Positions 7,334 to 15,340 of a stretch of DNA of 22,156 nucleotides are shown one piece after another (within the stretch, counting starts at the first letter, position 1; the number at the start of each line of letters is the position of its first letter). Under the pieces are notes generated by a model that made no database searches, was not told where the DNA came from, and saw only the letters and a list, made by a program, of their open reading frames with translations. The stretch is from positions 1 to 22,156 of the forward strand of contig CANQYR010000004.1 in NCBI GenBank assembly GCA_947628125.1, given 5' to 3'. Position numbers and translations under genes: made by a program. This stretch comes from an uncultured Bacilli bacterium (GTDB taxonomy: Bacteria > Bacillota_I > Bacilli_A > RF39 > UBA660).

Positions 7334-8239
7334 TTATATTCCTCCCTCTTCTATTATCATATCCTTAAATTCGGTTTTAAAACGTTCAATTTCTTTCTTT
7401 TTTACATCTTCATAAATGTTTTTGGCATTAGATATGGCAGCATAAAAATGTTTAATTTTAACGGTATGTTCATTTTCATACATGGCATAGCTAAAGGCAT
7501 TGGAGACGATTGTTAAGCATATATCAGGATATCTACTTGCTACTTCATAGACTCTTTTATATTCATCAGTCATTTCGACAATGAAGGTCATTAATTTTTC
7601 TTTTATATAGTCAGTATATTCTATTGTAATGCCCGTTTGTTTTTCAATTTTAGGTAATGTTCCAAGTAAAATTTTTACGGTATTAGGTTTATCGGTTTCT
7701 AAGACGTCAACTTTTTGAAACCTTCTTAAAAAGGCTCGATCTTTTAATATGTATGTTTCGTATTCTTCAGTTGTTGTTGCCCCGATCATTTTAATAGAGC
7801 CACGATCTAAACCAGCTTTTAGAAGATTAGCAAAGTCTATGCCAGAGTTTTCGTTGGTGTTTTTATTGACTAAAACATGGGTTTCATCAATAAAAAGAAT
7901 AGTTTTTTCTTTGGCATTTAATTCTTTTAAAAGAAGTGATATTTTGCTTTCACTATCTATGTAGCCTAAAAGGGAAGAAATATGAAGTTTAATAATCTCC
8001 CAACCTTGAAGGGCTATAGGGACCATGTTATTTTTGATGCGATATGCTAAGCCTTCCACAATAGCTGTTTTACCAATTCCTGGTTTACCAACTAATAAGG
8101 CACTTTTTTCATGGGTAAGTAATATTAAAATGCAGGCTTTTATTTCTTCTTCTCTAGCAATTGCTGGATCGGTGATATACTCTTTTTGGGTTAAGTTTTC
8201 ACCATATAGTTCTAAAATACTTATTGAATTTTCCATCAT
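7334..8239 (-). CDS. single-domain AAA+ ATPase related to ClpA/ClpB first domain
   Basis: This 301-aa protein aligns by eye with the first AAA+ module of ClpB/ClpC. It has LELYGENLT (9-17), Walker A GKPGIGKT (51-58) followed by AIVEGLA, Walker B ILFIDET (114-120), sensor 1 GATTTEEY (153-160), and the arginine finger pair in AFLRRFQ (172-173). The N-domain, the middle coiled coil and the second AAA+ module are missing. The aromatic pore loop (KYRGE in ClpB) is not present; the equivalent stretch reads LLGYIDSESKIS (90-101). It is therefore probably not a protein-threading unfoldase. It is a complete, short gene and not a visible fragment, because its ribosome binding site, start and operon coupling are intact. 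It heads the operon with the dehydrogenase and deacetylase. Confidence 0.8.
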   Translation of the reverse strand: MMENSISILELYGENLTQKEYITDPAIAREEEIKACILILLTHEKSALLVGKPGIGKTAIVEGLAYRIKNNMVPIALQGWEIIKLHISSLLGYIDSESKISLLLKELNAKEKTILFIDETHVLVNKNTNENSGIDFANLLKAGLDRGSIKMIGATTTEEYETYILKDRAFLRRFQKVDVLETDKPNTVKILLGTLPKIEKQTGITIEYTDYIKEKLMTFIVEMTDEYKRVYEVASRYPDICLTIVSNAFSYAMYENEHTVKIKHFYAAISNAKNIYEDVKKKEIERFKTEFKDMIIEEGGI

Positions 8240-8267
8240 TATCCATCCTCTAATAGTAGTTTATCAC

Positions 8268-8295
8268 AAAAAAAAGAAAATTTATACCTTTTCTT
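8268..8295 (-). terminator. weak terminator after the HAAS membrane protein gene
   Basis: On the minus strand AAGAAAA/TTTTCTT (8289-8295 with 8274-8280) has an 8-nt loop and runs into eight T (8268-8275). The stem overlaps the stop codon and is A/T only, hence weak. Confidence 0.45.
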
Positions 8296-9844
8296 AATAA
8301 AATACACTGCAGGAAGCATCTTGAGTTTGCTCTGCTATTTTTTTATCGGTTTTAGTTATTTTTATTACATCAGCATCGTTAAATATTTCATCAATGTCGG
8401 TGTCAATGTAAGATTGATAAGTGCTAAAGGTAAATTCATAATAGTTATTTATGGTAATATCTTCAATTAATTCTTTTTTTATTTTAACAGTTATGACATC
8501 ATCATCTAAGGGGCTTGTTATGGTTAAAAAAGTTTGATCGTTATTATTTATGATGTCTATAATTTTATAGGTTCTGATAAAGTTACATTTGGAATATTCT
8601 TTAATGTTATGATAATAGTTTTGTCTATTTTTCTTTAATAAGTTAATTATTTTGGCGCTTGATTTGACGTTTATTTGGGGTTCTAGGTAGTAGTTATAAA
8701 TTTTTTTGGCTTGCAGGTCATTTAATATTTGGTCAATTAAGTCTTTAGATATTTTAAATTTATTGAATTGCCAATTTAAATATACTTCGTTGTCCTTTTT
8801 TATAAAATTGGTTTTAAGTTTAATTCCGGTGGGAAAATAATTATAGGATATTTCGATATTTTTCATATTATCATCTACTATGAAGTTACTAATATTGCCT
8901 ACTAAGGTTAAGTTGTTTGTAAATGGTATTTCTTCTTTTAAAGTTTCCATGTTAACGTTTAGAGGTGCTTCATTTAAAAATGTTGTCTGGGCAACTTCTG
9001 TAGTGGCTAGAAAGCAGCCTAGGCCAAGGAGAATAAAAGTGGCAATTAAAATGCCTAAAGTTTTATTGTTTTTTTGAGGATGGTCGATAACAAAATTATA
9101 TAGCAATCTAAAAAATAAGGTGCCTAATATGAATAAGGAAAACATGGCTATGTAAAAACCAAAGTAAGTAACTTTATTTATTAAAAGGTAAATACATAAG
9201 GCAAGAATAATGGCCATGATAATTAGATAAGCACTTATAATAAATAAAATGATGATAGCTAAAAATTTAAAGAAAACGACCAAGATATTAACTAAGTTAC
9301 TTGGTATGGCTACTTGGCTATTGTTTATATTTTTGGTATTTAAGTAACGACTTTTAAAAATTCTGATAAAGGAGATGATGCTTAAAACTAGGTAGGTAGT
9401 TTCTAAGGCAATTTGCCAGATAAAGTAAAAAATTTTATTTAAGGGTTTTGATAAAAAGTAAAAAATAACTTTGCCTAATTTTTCTAGGAGAGTCAAAGGG
9501 ATATGGCATAGGCCGATTATGAAGAAAATGAATAATATTTCTAAGGCCATTTTGAATAATTCTAAGGGAGTTTTGTTTTGGAAAACAATGTATATTTTTT
9601 CCATGGTATCAATGATATTTTTGCTTAGTTTAGAAATGACATCGTTATGTTTTTTTCGGGTTTTTTCTAGTTCTTTAACTAATTCATCAACATTGCCAAA
9701 GGTAGCAACGGCTTTTTTTTCACTTAGGTGGTTTTTCTTTTTTTCTTCTATTAAGGCATCATATTCTTTGATTATTTCTTCTTTTTCTTTCGAGTCTAGG
9801 TTTAATTTATTTTTAAGTTCGTTTAAAAATTCTTTCTTTGTCAT
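8294..9844 (-). CDS. multi-pass membrane protein with N-terminal HAAS (DUF1700) domain
   Basis: The protein is 516 aa. Residues 1-66 (MTKKEFLNELKNKLN...EKKAVATFGNVDELVKELE) form the helical HAAS/DUF1700 domain, which in Firmicutes is often found in membrane regulators. Several hydrophobic segments follow (about residues 97-128, 135-165, 185-225, 230-250 and 265-285). A polar domain (about 290-516) is probably outside the cell. No catalytic motif is visible. DUF1700 genes are often paired with PadR repressors, but none is present here. AAAAGGAG is 6 nt before the ATG, and a separate TTGCTT-17-TATAAA promoter drives it, just downstream of candidate RNA 3. Role unknown; envelope stress sensing is a guess. 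Confidence 0.8.
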   Translation of the reverse strand: MTKKEFLNELKNKLNLDSKEKEEIIKEYDALIEEKKKNHLSEKKAVATFGNVDELVKELEKTRKKHNDVISKLSKNIIDTMEKIYIVFQNKTPLELFKMALEILFIFFIIGLCHIPLTLLEKLGKVIFYFLSKPLNKIFYFIWQIALETTYLVLSIISFIRIFKSRYLNTKNINNSQVAIPSNLVNILVVFFKFLAIIILFIISAYLIIMAIILALCIYLLINKVTYFGFYIAMFSLFILGTLFFRLLYNFVIDHPQKNNKTLGILIATFILLGLGCFLATTEVAQTTFLNEAPLNVNMETLKEEIPFTNNLTLVGNISNFIVDDNMKNIEISYNYFPTGIKLKTNFIKKDNEVYLNWQFNKFKISKDLIDQILNDLQAKKIYNYYLEPQINVKSSAKIINLLKKNRQNYYHNIKEYSKCNFIRTYKIIDIINNNDQTFLTITSPLDDDVITVKIKKELIEDITINNYYEFTFSTYQSYIDTDIDEIFNDADVIKITKTDKKIAEQTQDASCSVFY

Positions 9845-9862
9845 ATAAAACTCCTTTTCTAT

Positions 9863-9891
9863 TTTATAGCACTTATTAAGCTAGCAAGCAA
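9863..9891 (-). promoter_or_regulatory. promoter of the HAAS membrane protein gene
   Basis: On the minus strand, TTGCTT (9886-9891), a 17-bp spacer, TATAAA (9863-9868) preceded by TGC (extended -10). It lies after the terminator of RNA 3, so the gene is not dependent on that transcript. Confidence 0.6.
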
Positions 9892-9893
9892 GT

Positions 9894-9919
9894 AAAAAAG
9901 GCAACTTTTTGGTTACCTT
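9894..9919 (-). terminator. intrinsic terminator of candidate RNA 3
   Basis: On the minus strand, AAGGTAAC/GTTGCCTT with one T-G pair (9898-9919) closes a 6-nt loop. The stem is flanked by A and T runs, with T at 9894-9899. Confidence 0.8.
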
Positions 9920-10054
9920 TTTGTTATATCCTTAATTGTGTATTTAGAAGTGTGTCGTAATAGGGTAGTTTTTTTTATACATGATTAAAAATCTTAGTTT
10001 AAAAAGAAGGACAATTAAGGATATGATTATCAGAAAGTTTTTTCCTTTCTGATG
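9894..10054 (-). ncRNA. candidate structured RNA 3 (~160 nt)
   Basis: The predicted start near 10053 is the first base of a perfect 9-bp hairpin, ATCAGAAAG/CTTTCTGAT (10029-10053). A perfect 14-bp stem follows, ATATCCTTAATTGT/ACAATTAAGGATAT (arms 10011-10024 and 9926-9939), closing a 71-nt loop that contains CTACCCTATTACGACACAC. An intrinsic terminator completes it. No reading frame or known riboswitch signature is visible. It lies between leuS and the HAAS gene, with its own promoter before it and the gene's promoter after it. The 14-bp inverted repeat could alternatively mark a small non-autonomous mobile element, but I see no clear target duplication and the flanking promoter and terminator favour an RNA gene. 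Confidence 0.5.
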
Positions 10055-10060
10055 TGTCTT

Positions 10061-10089
10061 ACTATACAAAATATTGTCATATAATTCAA
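10061..10089 (-). promoter_or_regulatory. promoter of candidate RNA 3
   Basis: On the minus strand, TTGAAT (10084-10089), a 17-bp spacer, TATAGT (10061-10066). The predicted start lies at the first base of the 9-bp hairpin. Confidence 0.55.
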
Positions 10090-10116
10090 GTAAAGTTTTT
10101 GACAAGTTTTGTCGAA

Positions 10117-12525
10117 TTATTTGATGATTAAATTAACTATTTTGTTAGAAACATAGATGAATTTTATTAGTTTACCATTTTCAAGGTATTTAGCTATTTT
10201 ATCAATTTTTAAAACTTTTTCTTTAACTGTTTCTTCTTTTTCATTTAGTGTTATTTCAACTTCAGAACGAATTTTACCGTTTACTTGTACACCAATGGTG
10301 ATGTTATGATCGATTGTTTTTTCTTCATCATATTTTGGCCAAGGTGATAAGCAGATTGGTTTATACCCTATTTCTTCGTTTAATTGTTCCGTTATATGAG
10401 GGGCATATGGGTTTAAAAGGGTTAGTAAAAGATGGTAGTCTTTTTTGGTAATATAATCTTTTTCGTTATAGGCATTAGTTAAAATCATAAGGGTCGAAAT
10501 AGCCGTGTTGTAAGAAATGTTTAATGTATCTTCTTCCACTTTTTTTATGCTTTTATGAATTAGGTTTTCTAGGTCTTTACTATATTCATCTTTATCTATT
10601 ACTTTATCTTTTAGGCGAATTACTTTGTCAAGGAAACGTTTGCAACCTTTTAAAGAATCAGTACTCCAAGGGACATCTTGTTCATAATCGCCCATAAAAA
10701 CTTCATATATCCGTAATGTATCCGCGCCGTATTCTTTGATGATGTCATCAGGGTTAATAACATTGCCTTTGCTTTTGCTCATTTTTTCGTTATTGGCACC
10801 TAGAACCATTCCATGTGATACTCTAGTCCAGATCATTTCTTTATTGGGGACGAGGCCAATATTATACAAAAATTGAACCCAAAATCTAGCGTATAATAGG
10901 TGTCTTGCGGTATGTTCCATGCCGCCATTATACCAGTTTACTTTATTCCAGTATTTCATGCTTTTCATGCTGGCAAATTCTTTATCGTTTTTAGGATCCA
11001 TAAATCTTAGGAAGTACCAAGATGAGCCAGCCCAGTTAGGCATGGTATCGGTTTCTCTTTTGGCTTTGCCTTTGCATTTTGGGCAAGTGGTATTTACCCA
11101 GCTATCTATTTTGGCTAATGGACTTTCCCCATCTTCGGTTGGCACGTAGTTTACAACATCAGGAAGAAGAAGTGGTAAGTCTTTTTCGTCCATTGGAACC
11201 CAGCCACATTTTTCACAATATATCATAGGAATTGGTTCACCCCAAAAGCGTTGTCTTGAGAAAATCCAATCACGCATTTTATAGTTATTAACTACCCTTG
11301 CTACGTTTTCTTTGACTAATTTTTCGGTTATTTTTTCTTTGGCTTCTTCAACGGTTAAACCGGTAAATTCTTGGGAGTTAATAAGACGGCAGTTTTTGTT
11401 TAAGTAGTCTTGTTTTTCAAAGGCTTTTTCACTGGTGTCTTGCCCTTCTATTACTTGGATCATAGGAAGTTTATGATATTTAGCAAATTCAAAGTCTCTT
11501 TCATCGTGGCTTGGAACGGCCATGACGGCACCGGTGCCATATTCGCCTAAAACAAAATCGCCAGTATAAACTTTAATATGCTCTTTGGTTAAAGGGTGAA
11601 TGGCCATGATGCCTTTTAATTCGCAGCCTTTTTTCTCTTTATTTAGTTCGGTACGAGCCATGTTAGATAAGTTTTTGGTTTTTTCAATATAAGATTTTAC
11701 TTCTTCTTTGTTTTCAATGTCATCCCATAATTCTTTAATTAGCTTGCCATCAGGAGCAATGACAAAAAAGGTAACACCATAGATGGTTTCGATGCAAGTT
11801 GTAAATATTTTGAACATGCCTTTTTTTACTAAAGGTATGTCTACTTCTACGCCTTTAGATTTGCCAATCCAATTTATTTGGCCTAATTTTACACGATCTG
11901 CAAAGTTGGTTTCATCTAGGCCTTTAAGTAAGTCTTCGGCATAGCTAGACATTTTTAGCATCCATTGTGATTTTTCTTTTTGCTCTACTTTTGTTTGGCA
12001 ACGTTCACATACGCCGCCGGCGGCATCTTCATTAGAAAGGACGGTTTTACAATTTGGGCACCAATTTACTTTGGCGGTGGCTTTATAGGCCATATTGTGT
12101 TTATAAAATTGTAAAAATTGCCATTGGGTCCATTTGTAGTATTCGGGATCAGTTGTAGAAAATTCTCTTGTCCAGTCAAAAGAAAAGCCTAGTGATTTCA
12201 TTTGTTTTTTAAAGTTTTTGATGTTTTCTTTAACGGCTTCTTTAGGATGGATGTTATTTTTGATGGCATAGCTTTCGGCGGGCGCGCCAAAAGCATCCCA
12301 ACCCATTGGGTATAAAACATTATAGCCTTGCATTCTTTTTAAGCGGGCAATGGCATCTTGGGCAGTGTAGCTTCTAACGTGACCCACATGAAGGCCAGAG
12401 CCAGATGGATAAGGGAATTCAACTAATACGTAGTATGGTTCTAATTTGCTGTCGTTTTTGGCTTCAAATATGTGGTTATCTTCCCAAAATTTTTGCCATT
12501 TTTGTTCAATTTCGTTCATTTTCAT
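10117..12525 (-). CDS. leuS: leucyl-tRNA synthetase
   Basis: LeuRS charges tRNA-Leu; it is a class I synthetase of normal bacterial length (802 aa). Visible are HVGH (46-49), KMSKS (581-585), two Cys4 zinc sites (C156/C159/C173/C176 and C437/C440/C481/C484), and the CP1 editing domain (about 225-415) with GTGAVMAVPSHDERD (330-344). The universal editing Asp is D341. The threonine-rich editing motif, usually TTRPDT, reads TTCIET (242-247): both catalytic-site Thr and the last Thr remain, but Arg, Pro and Asp are changed. AAAGGAG lies 8 nt before the first ATG. The start overlaps the upstream membrane-protein stop by 1 nt (TAATG). There is no T-box leader in the 66-nt region before the operon. 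Confidence 0.97.
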   Translation of the reverse strand: MKMNEIEQKWQKFWEDNHIFEAKNDSKLEPYYVLVEFPYPSGSGLHVGHVRSYTAQDAIARLKRMQGYNVLYPMGWDAFGAPAESYAIKNNIHPKEAVKENIKNFKKQMKSLGFSFDWTREFSTTDPEYYKWTQWQFLQFYKHNMAYKATAKVNWCPNCKTVLSNEDAAGGVCERCQTKVEQKEKSQWMLKMSSYAEDLLKGLDETNFADRVKLGQINWIGKSKGVEVDIPLVKKGMFKIFTTCIETIYGVTFFVIAPDGKLIKELWDDIENKEEVKSYIEKTKNLSNMARTELNKEKKGCELKGIMAIHPLTKEHIKVYTGDFVLGEYGTGAVMAVPSHDERDFEFAKYHKLPMIQVIEGQDTSEKAFEKQDYLNKNCRLINSQEFTGLTVEEAKEKITEKLVKENVARVVNNYKMRDWIFSRQRFWGEPIPMIYCEKCGWVPMDEKDLPLLLPDVVNYVPTEDGESPLAKIDSWVNTTCPKCKGKAKRETDTMPNWAGSSWYFLRFMDPKNDKEFASMKSMKYWNKVNWYNGGMEHTARHLLYARFWVQFLYNIGLVPNKEMIWTRVSHGMVLGANNEKMSKSKGNVINPDDIIKEYGADTLRIYEVFMGDYEQDVPWSTDSLKGCKRFLDKVIRLKDKVIDKDEYSKDLENLIHKSIKKVEEDTLNISYNTAISTLMILTNAYNEKDYITKKDYHLLLTLLNPYAPHITEQLNEEIGYKPICLSPWPKYDEEKTIDHNITIGVQVNGKIRSEVEITLNEKEETVKEKVLKIDKIAKYLENGKLIKFIYVSNKIVNLIIK

Positions 12526-12890
12526 TATGCTTGCTCCTTTCTTTGATAGCCTTTTTTGATAAGATATCTGCCATATAGTTCATATAAAGAATAGATAAGG
12601 GCAAATATGAGGATAAAGGCAATCATAAGTTGCCAGATAAAGCTAATATTTAGATTGGTAATAACGGTGTAGGCTAAAGATATTATTAAGGCATTTATGA
12701 GGCTAATTATTAAGATCATGTTGGTGGCTTTGATTTTTTTACTATCTAGTTTGAAGCGATTTGTAACATAATCTACGAGGTCAATTTTTTTATGTTTTTT
12801 TATTTTTCTTAATGACCAGAGGTAATTAATTGCAAAAATAGCTGTAAAGACAATTAGAAAAGATAATAAGTCGTAGATAATTTTTTCCAT
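12525..12890 (-). CDS. small multi-pass membrane protein upstream of leuS
   Basis: The 121-aa product has about three hydrophobic segments (residues ~5-26, ~57-78 and ~85-108), a basic loop after the first (RKIKKHKKID), and a basic C-terminus. Family not recognised. AAAGGAGG precedes the ATG. Its stop overlaps the leuS start by one base, so the two are co-transcribed and probably translationally coupled. The pairing with leuS says little about function; small membrane proteins next to synthetase genes are common in Bacilli. Confidence 0.75.
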   Translation of the reverse strand: MEKIIYDLLSFLIVFTAIFAINYLWSLRKIKKHKKIDLVDYVTNRFKLDSKKIKATNMILIISLINALIISLAYTVITNLNISFIWQLMIAFILIFALIYSLYELYGRYLIKKGYQRKEQA

Positions 12891-12914
12891 TAAATGTGCC
12901 TCCTTTTTTTAAGT

Positions 12915-12943
12915 ATTATATGAAAAAATATAAGGCTTTTCAA
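12915..12943 (-). promoter_or_regulatory. promoter of the membrane protein-leuS operon
   Basis: On the minus strand, TTGAAA (12938-12943), a 17-bp spacer, perfect TATAAT (12915-12920), 25 nt before the ATG. Confidence 0.7.
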
Positions 12944-12956
12944 TCTTTTTTATTAA

Positions 12957-15317
12957 TTAAATGGCTGAGGCTACTTCTAAAACGCGGATAAGCATTTTGA
13001 TAAAGCGAATATCTAAGCCTTTTTTCTTTAATTTTTTTAGTTCGATTCTTTTTTTCGTTAATGATAAGTCGCCTAGTAAGATAGAGGCTAAATGTTCTTT
13101 CATGTTGGTTTTGATTGGTAGATCATTTATTATGGAGTCAATTTCTTCATTTATTAAGCGAACGGCATCTATTTCAATGTCTTTACCTTTGCAGTTAATT
13201 GTTAGTTGTTTAGTTGTATCGATGTCTTTTAATTCAACGATGAAGTCGGTGTCTTCAACGTAGCAATTTTTTTCAATTATTTGGTCTTCTAAGTAGACTA
13301 TAACATCGTCAGCTTTTCTGGTATTTCGAAAGCGAATTTTATAGTTTCTTTTATCAGGGATGATGCCATTTTCCCCTTCTATTGGTCTAATTATTAAGGT
13401 GTAGTTATTTTGCAGGTAATTATAGTCAATGTTGGTTATTATGTATTTGCCTTCTTTATAATTATAGGATATACCATCATCTTCAAATAATTTATAGATG
13501 TTACTTTGGCCTGGGAATATGTGTATTTCAAGTGACTTAGGTATGGATAGATCATTTAATGTGTCTTTTAAGTCTTGTAAAACGATGATTGATCCTTTTT
13601 TAGCAAATACAGGATAATCTTGGTCTTTAAAGAAGGTTACGTATCTTTTATTGCCAGGGAATTTTTTACCGGTTTTAAAGTCATACCACATACCTTCTGG
13701 TAAGAATATATGGTGGATGGTCCTATTCATGATGAAGTCTTTACGGCTAGTTATTGGGCATATGAATAATTCGGAGCCAAAATGGTATTCGTTTTTATAT
13801 TTTGGTTCATCATATATTTCAGGGTGGCTATAGAATATGGGTTGGATAAGAGGCAAACCGGTTTTATGGTATTTATAATTTTCAGAGTATAAATATGGTA
13901 TAAAGCGGTATCTTAGTTGGGTATAGTCTTTAACTATGCTTCTTGTTTTAACATCCCAAAGCCATGGTTCTCTTTTATAATATCTTCCGGCTTTAGAGGC
14001 AAAGCGAAAGATGGGGCTAAAACAGGCAAATTGAACGTAACGGACATATAGTTCGGCTTCTTCGATGCCTTGTTCATAACCACCTATGTCATGGCTCCAC
14101 CAAGAAAGGCCTTTATTAGCTGCCAAGGCATTATAAAATGGTAATTCGTTTAAGGTATCCCAAGAGACCCAGTTTTTGCCACTGTGGAAAATGCCATAAT
14201 TGTGGGAAGCAAAGGACATGTTTTCACTTATTAAAGGTGATCTTTTCTCTTTATTGTCATTTAAGTATTGATATCTTATTAAGGCTCTTTTAGCTTCAAT
14301 GCTAGTTGGTCTTGTGTAGTCTAACCAAAAGAAGTCGACGCCTATATTTTTTAATGGTTCAATTAGGTAGGTAAAATAATTTGTTAGTATAAGTCGATCG
14401 TAAACATTAAAGGGAATGGTAACTTTTTCCATTAGGTTTATGTTTCTAGCTATAGTATCGTAGGCATCTTCATGGGGCATAATACCTTCAGATGGATCAA
14501 TTTGTAAGCCAAGGTGGATGTTTTCATTTTTTAGGTAATTGATTAGAAAGGATGGATCAGGAAATAATTTGCGGTTGAAGGTAAAGCCGGTTTTGAATTT
14601 AAAGGGGTTGTTTTCATCTTTTATATGCCAATTTTCATCTAATAATATTACTGATAGAGGAACTTTGGCTTTTTTAAATTTTTCTAGTAAGTCGGCAATC
14701 ATTTTAAATGAGTAGGCCCCACTTTTATTCCACCATATGCCAAAGGCGTATTTTGGTAGTAAAGGTGGATAACCAGTTAGAAGAAAATAATCTCTTAGGC
14801 AAAGGCCAAAGTCTCTACGATACATAAATAGGTACGTGTCATATCTTGGTTTATTGTTTTGGATGATTAGGTTTTCAGGAGTAATAATGTTGCTTTTGGA
14901 ATCGTCTAATGTGGCAAAGCCATCAACTGAATATAGGCCTTTTTCGTAGCTAAGCCTGCCTTTGATAAAGCCTTGGGCGGTGGTTTTAAAGTTACGTACT
15001 TCTTTATTGTTTGGTGTCCATGAGCTACTGGCGTTTTGTAAAAATACTTCTAAGTTATAGCCTTCGAATGGTTTTTCTTTCATGTATTTTAAGCGGAAGT
15101 ATTTAGTTTCTATTTCTAATTTTCGGGCATCTTGGTTCACTTTAAAATCCGGCAAAGGAAATTTGCGTTTTATTACTTGTTCGGTTAGGTCATCAAAAAA
15201 TTGCCCATTTTTATTGTATTCTAATCTTATTAGGCGTTCAGTTAAAATGGTTATACGATAATTTTTACCCATGAATATGGCTTCGTTAAGGCTTTTGGCA
15301 TTGTTATAATCAATCAT
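12957..15317 (-). CDS. glycoside hydrolase family 31 protein, possibly catalytically altered
   Basis: About 786 aa, with no signal peptide, so intracellular. GH31 enzymes are mostly alpha-glucosidases and alpha-xylosidases. The barrel is marked by GYPPLLPKYAFGIWW (182-196), ILLDENWH (224-231), GLQIDPSEGI (270-279), the nucleophile region DFFWLDYTRP (328-337, Asp333) and WWSHDIGGY (406-414). Where relatives read GFSGDT, with the acid/base Asp, this protein reads FHSGKN (377-382), giving Lys381. The Arg of the usual LSRYAG stretch is Glu365. Substrate and even hydrolytic activity are therefore uncertain. A basic C-terminal tail (about 730-786) is unassigned. The ATG at 15317 is preferred over an upstream in-frame ATG at 15350 because AAGGGG lies 7 nt before it. 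Confidence 0.85.
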   Translation of the reverse strand: MIDYNNAKSLNEAIFMGKNYRITILTERLIRLEYNKNGQFFDDLTEQVIKRKFPLPDFKVNQDARKLEIETKYFRLKYMKEKPFEGYNLEVFLQNASSSWTPNNKEVRNFKTTAQGFIKGRLSYEKGLYSVDGFATLDDSKSNIITPENLIIQNNKPRYDTYLFMYRRDFGLCLRDYFLLTGYPPLLPKYAFGIWWNKSGAYSFKMIADLLEKFKKAKVPLSVILLDENWHIKDENNPFKFKTGFTFNRKLFPDPSFLINYLKNENIHLGLQIDPSEGIMPHEDAYDTIARNINLMEKVTIPFNVYDRLILTNYFTYLIEPLKNIGVDFFWLDYTRPTSIEAKRALIRYQYLNDNKEKRSPLISENMSFASHNYGIFHSGKNWVSWDTLNELPFYNALAANKGLSWWSHDIGGYEQGIEEAELYVRYVQFACFSPIFRFASKAGRYYKREPWLWDVKTRSIVKDYTQLRYRFIPYLYSENYKYHKTGLPLIQPIFYSHPEIYDEPKYKNEYHFGSELFICPITSRKDFIMNRTIHHIFLPEGMWYDFKTGKKFPGNKRYVTFFKDQDYPVFAKKGSIIVLQDLKDTLNDLSIPKSLEIHIFPGQSNIYKLFEDDGISYNYKEGKYIITNIDYNYLQNNYTLIIRPIEGENGIIPDKRNYKIRFRNTRKADDVIVYLEDQIIEKNCYVEDTDFIVELKDIDTTKQLTINCKGKDIEIDAVRLINEEIDSIINDLPIKTNMKEHLASILLGDLSLTKKRIELKKLKKKGLDIRFIKMLIRVLEVASAI

Positions 15318-15340
15318 TTTTCTACCCCTTCTCTTATATA

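Noticed and set aside
7334..8239. Frameshifted fragment of a full ClpC/ClpB gene
   Set aside because: The missing domains are not found in other frames on either side, and start, binding site and coupling to the next gene are intact.
9471..9848. 125-aa plus-strand frame with hydrophobic composition
   Set aside because: Antisense shadow of the HAAS membrane protein gene; Phe/Ser-rich composition comes from reading Lys/Glu codons backwards.
9894..10054. 6S RNA or leuS-type T-box leader
   Set aside because: The 9-bp hairpin lies outside the long stem and there is no central-bubble layout as in 6S. There is no T-box conserved sequence, and the element lies downstream, not upstream, of leuS.
10101..10113. 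GACAA/TTGTC hairpin just after leuS as a terminator
   Set aside because: Only 5 bp with a 3-nt loop and no T-run on the minus strand.
12961..13263. 100-aa plus-strand frame at the GH31 3' end
   Set aside because: Antisense to a well-supported gene, with no promoter or binding site.
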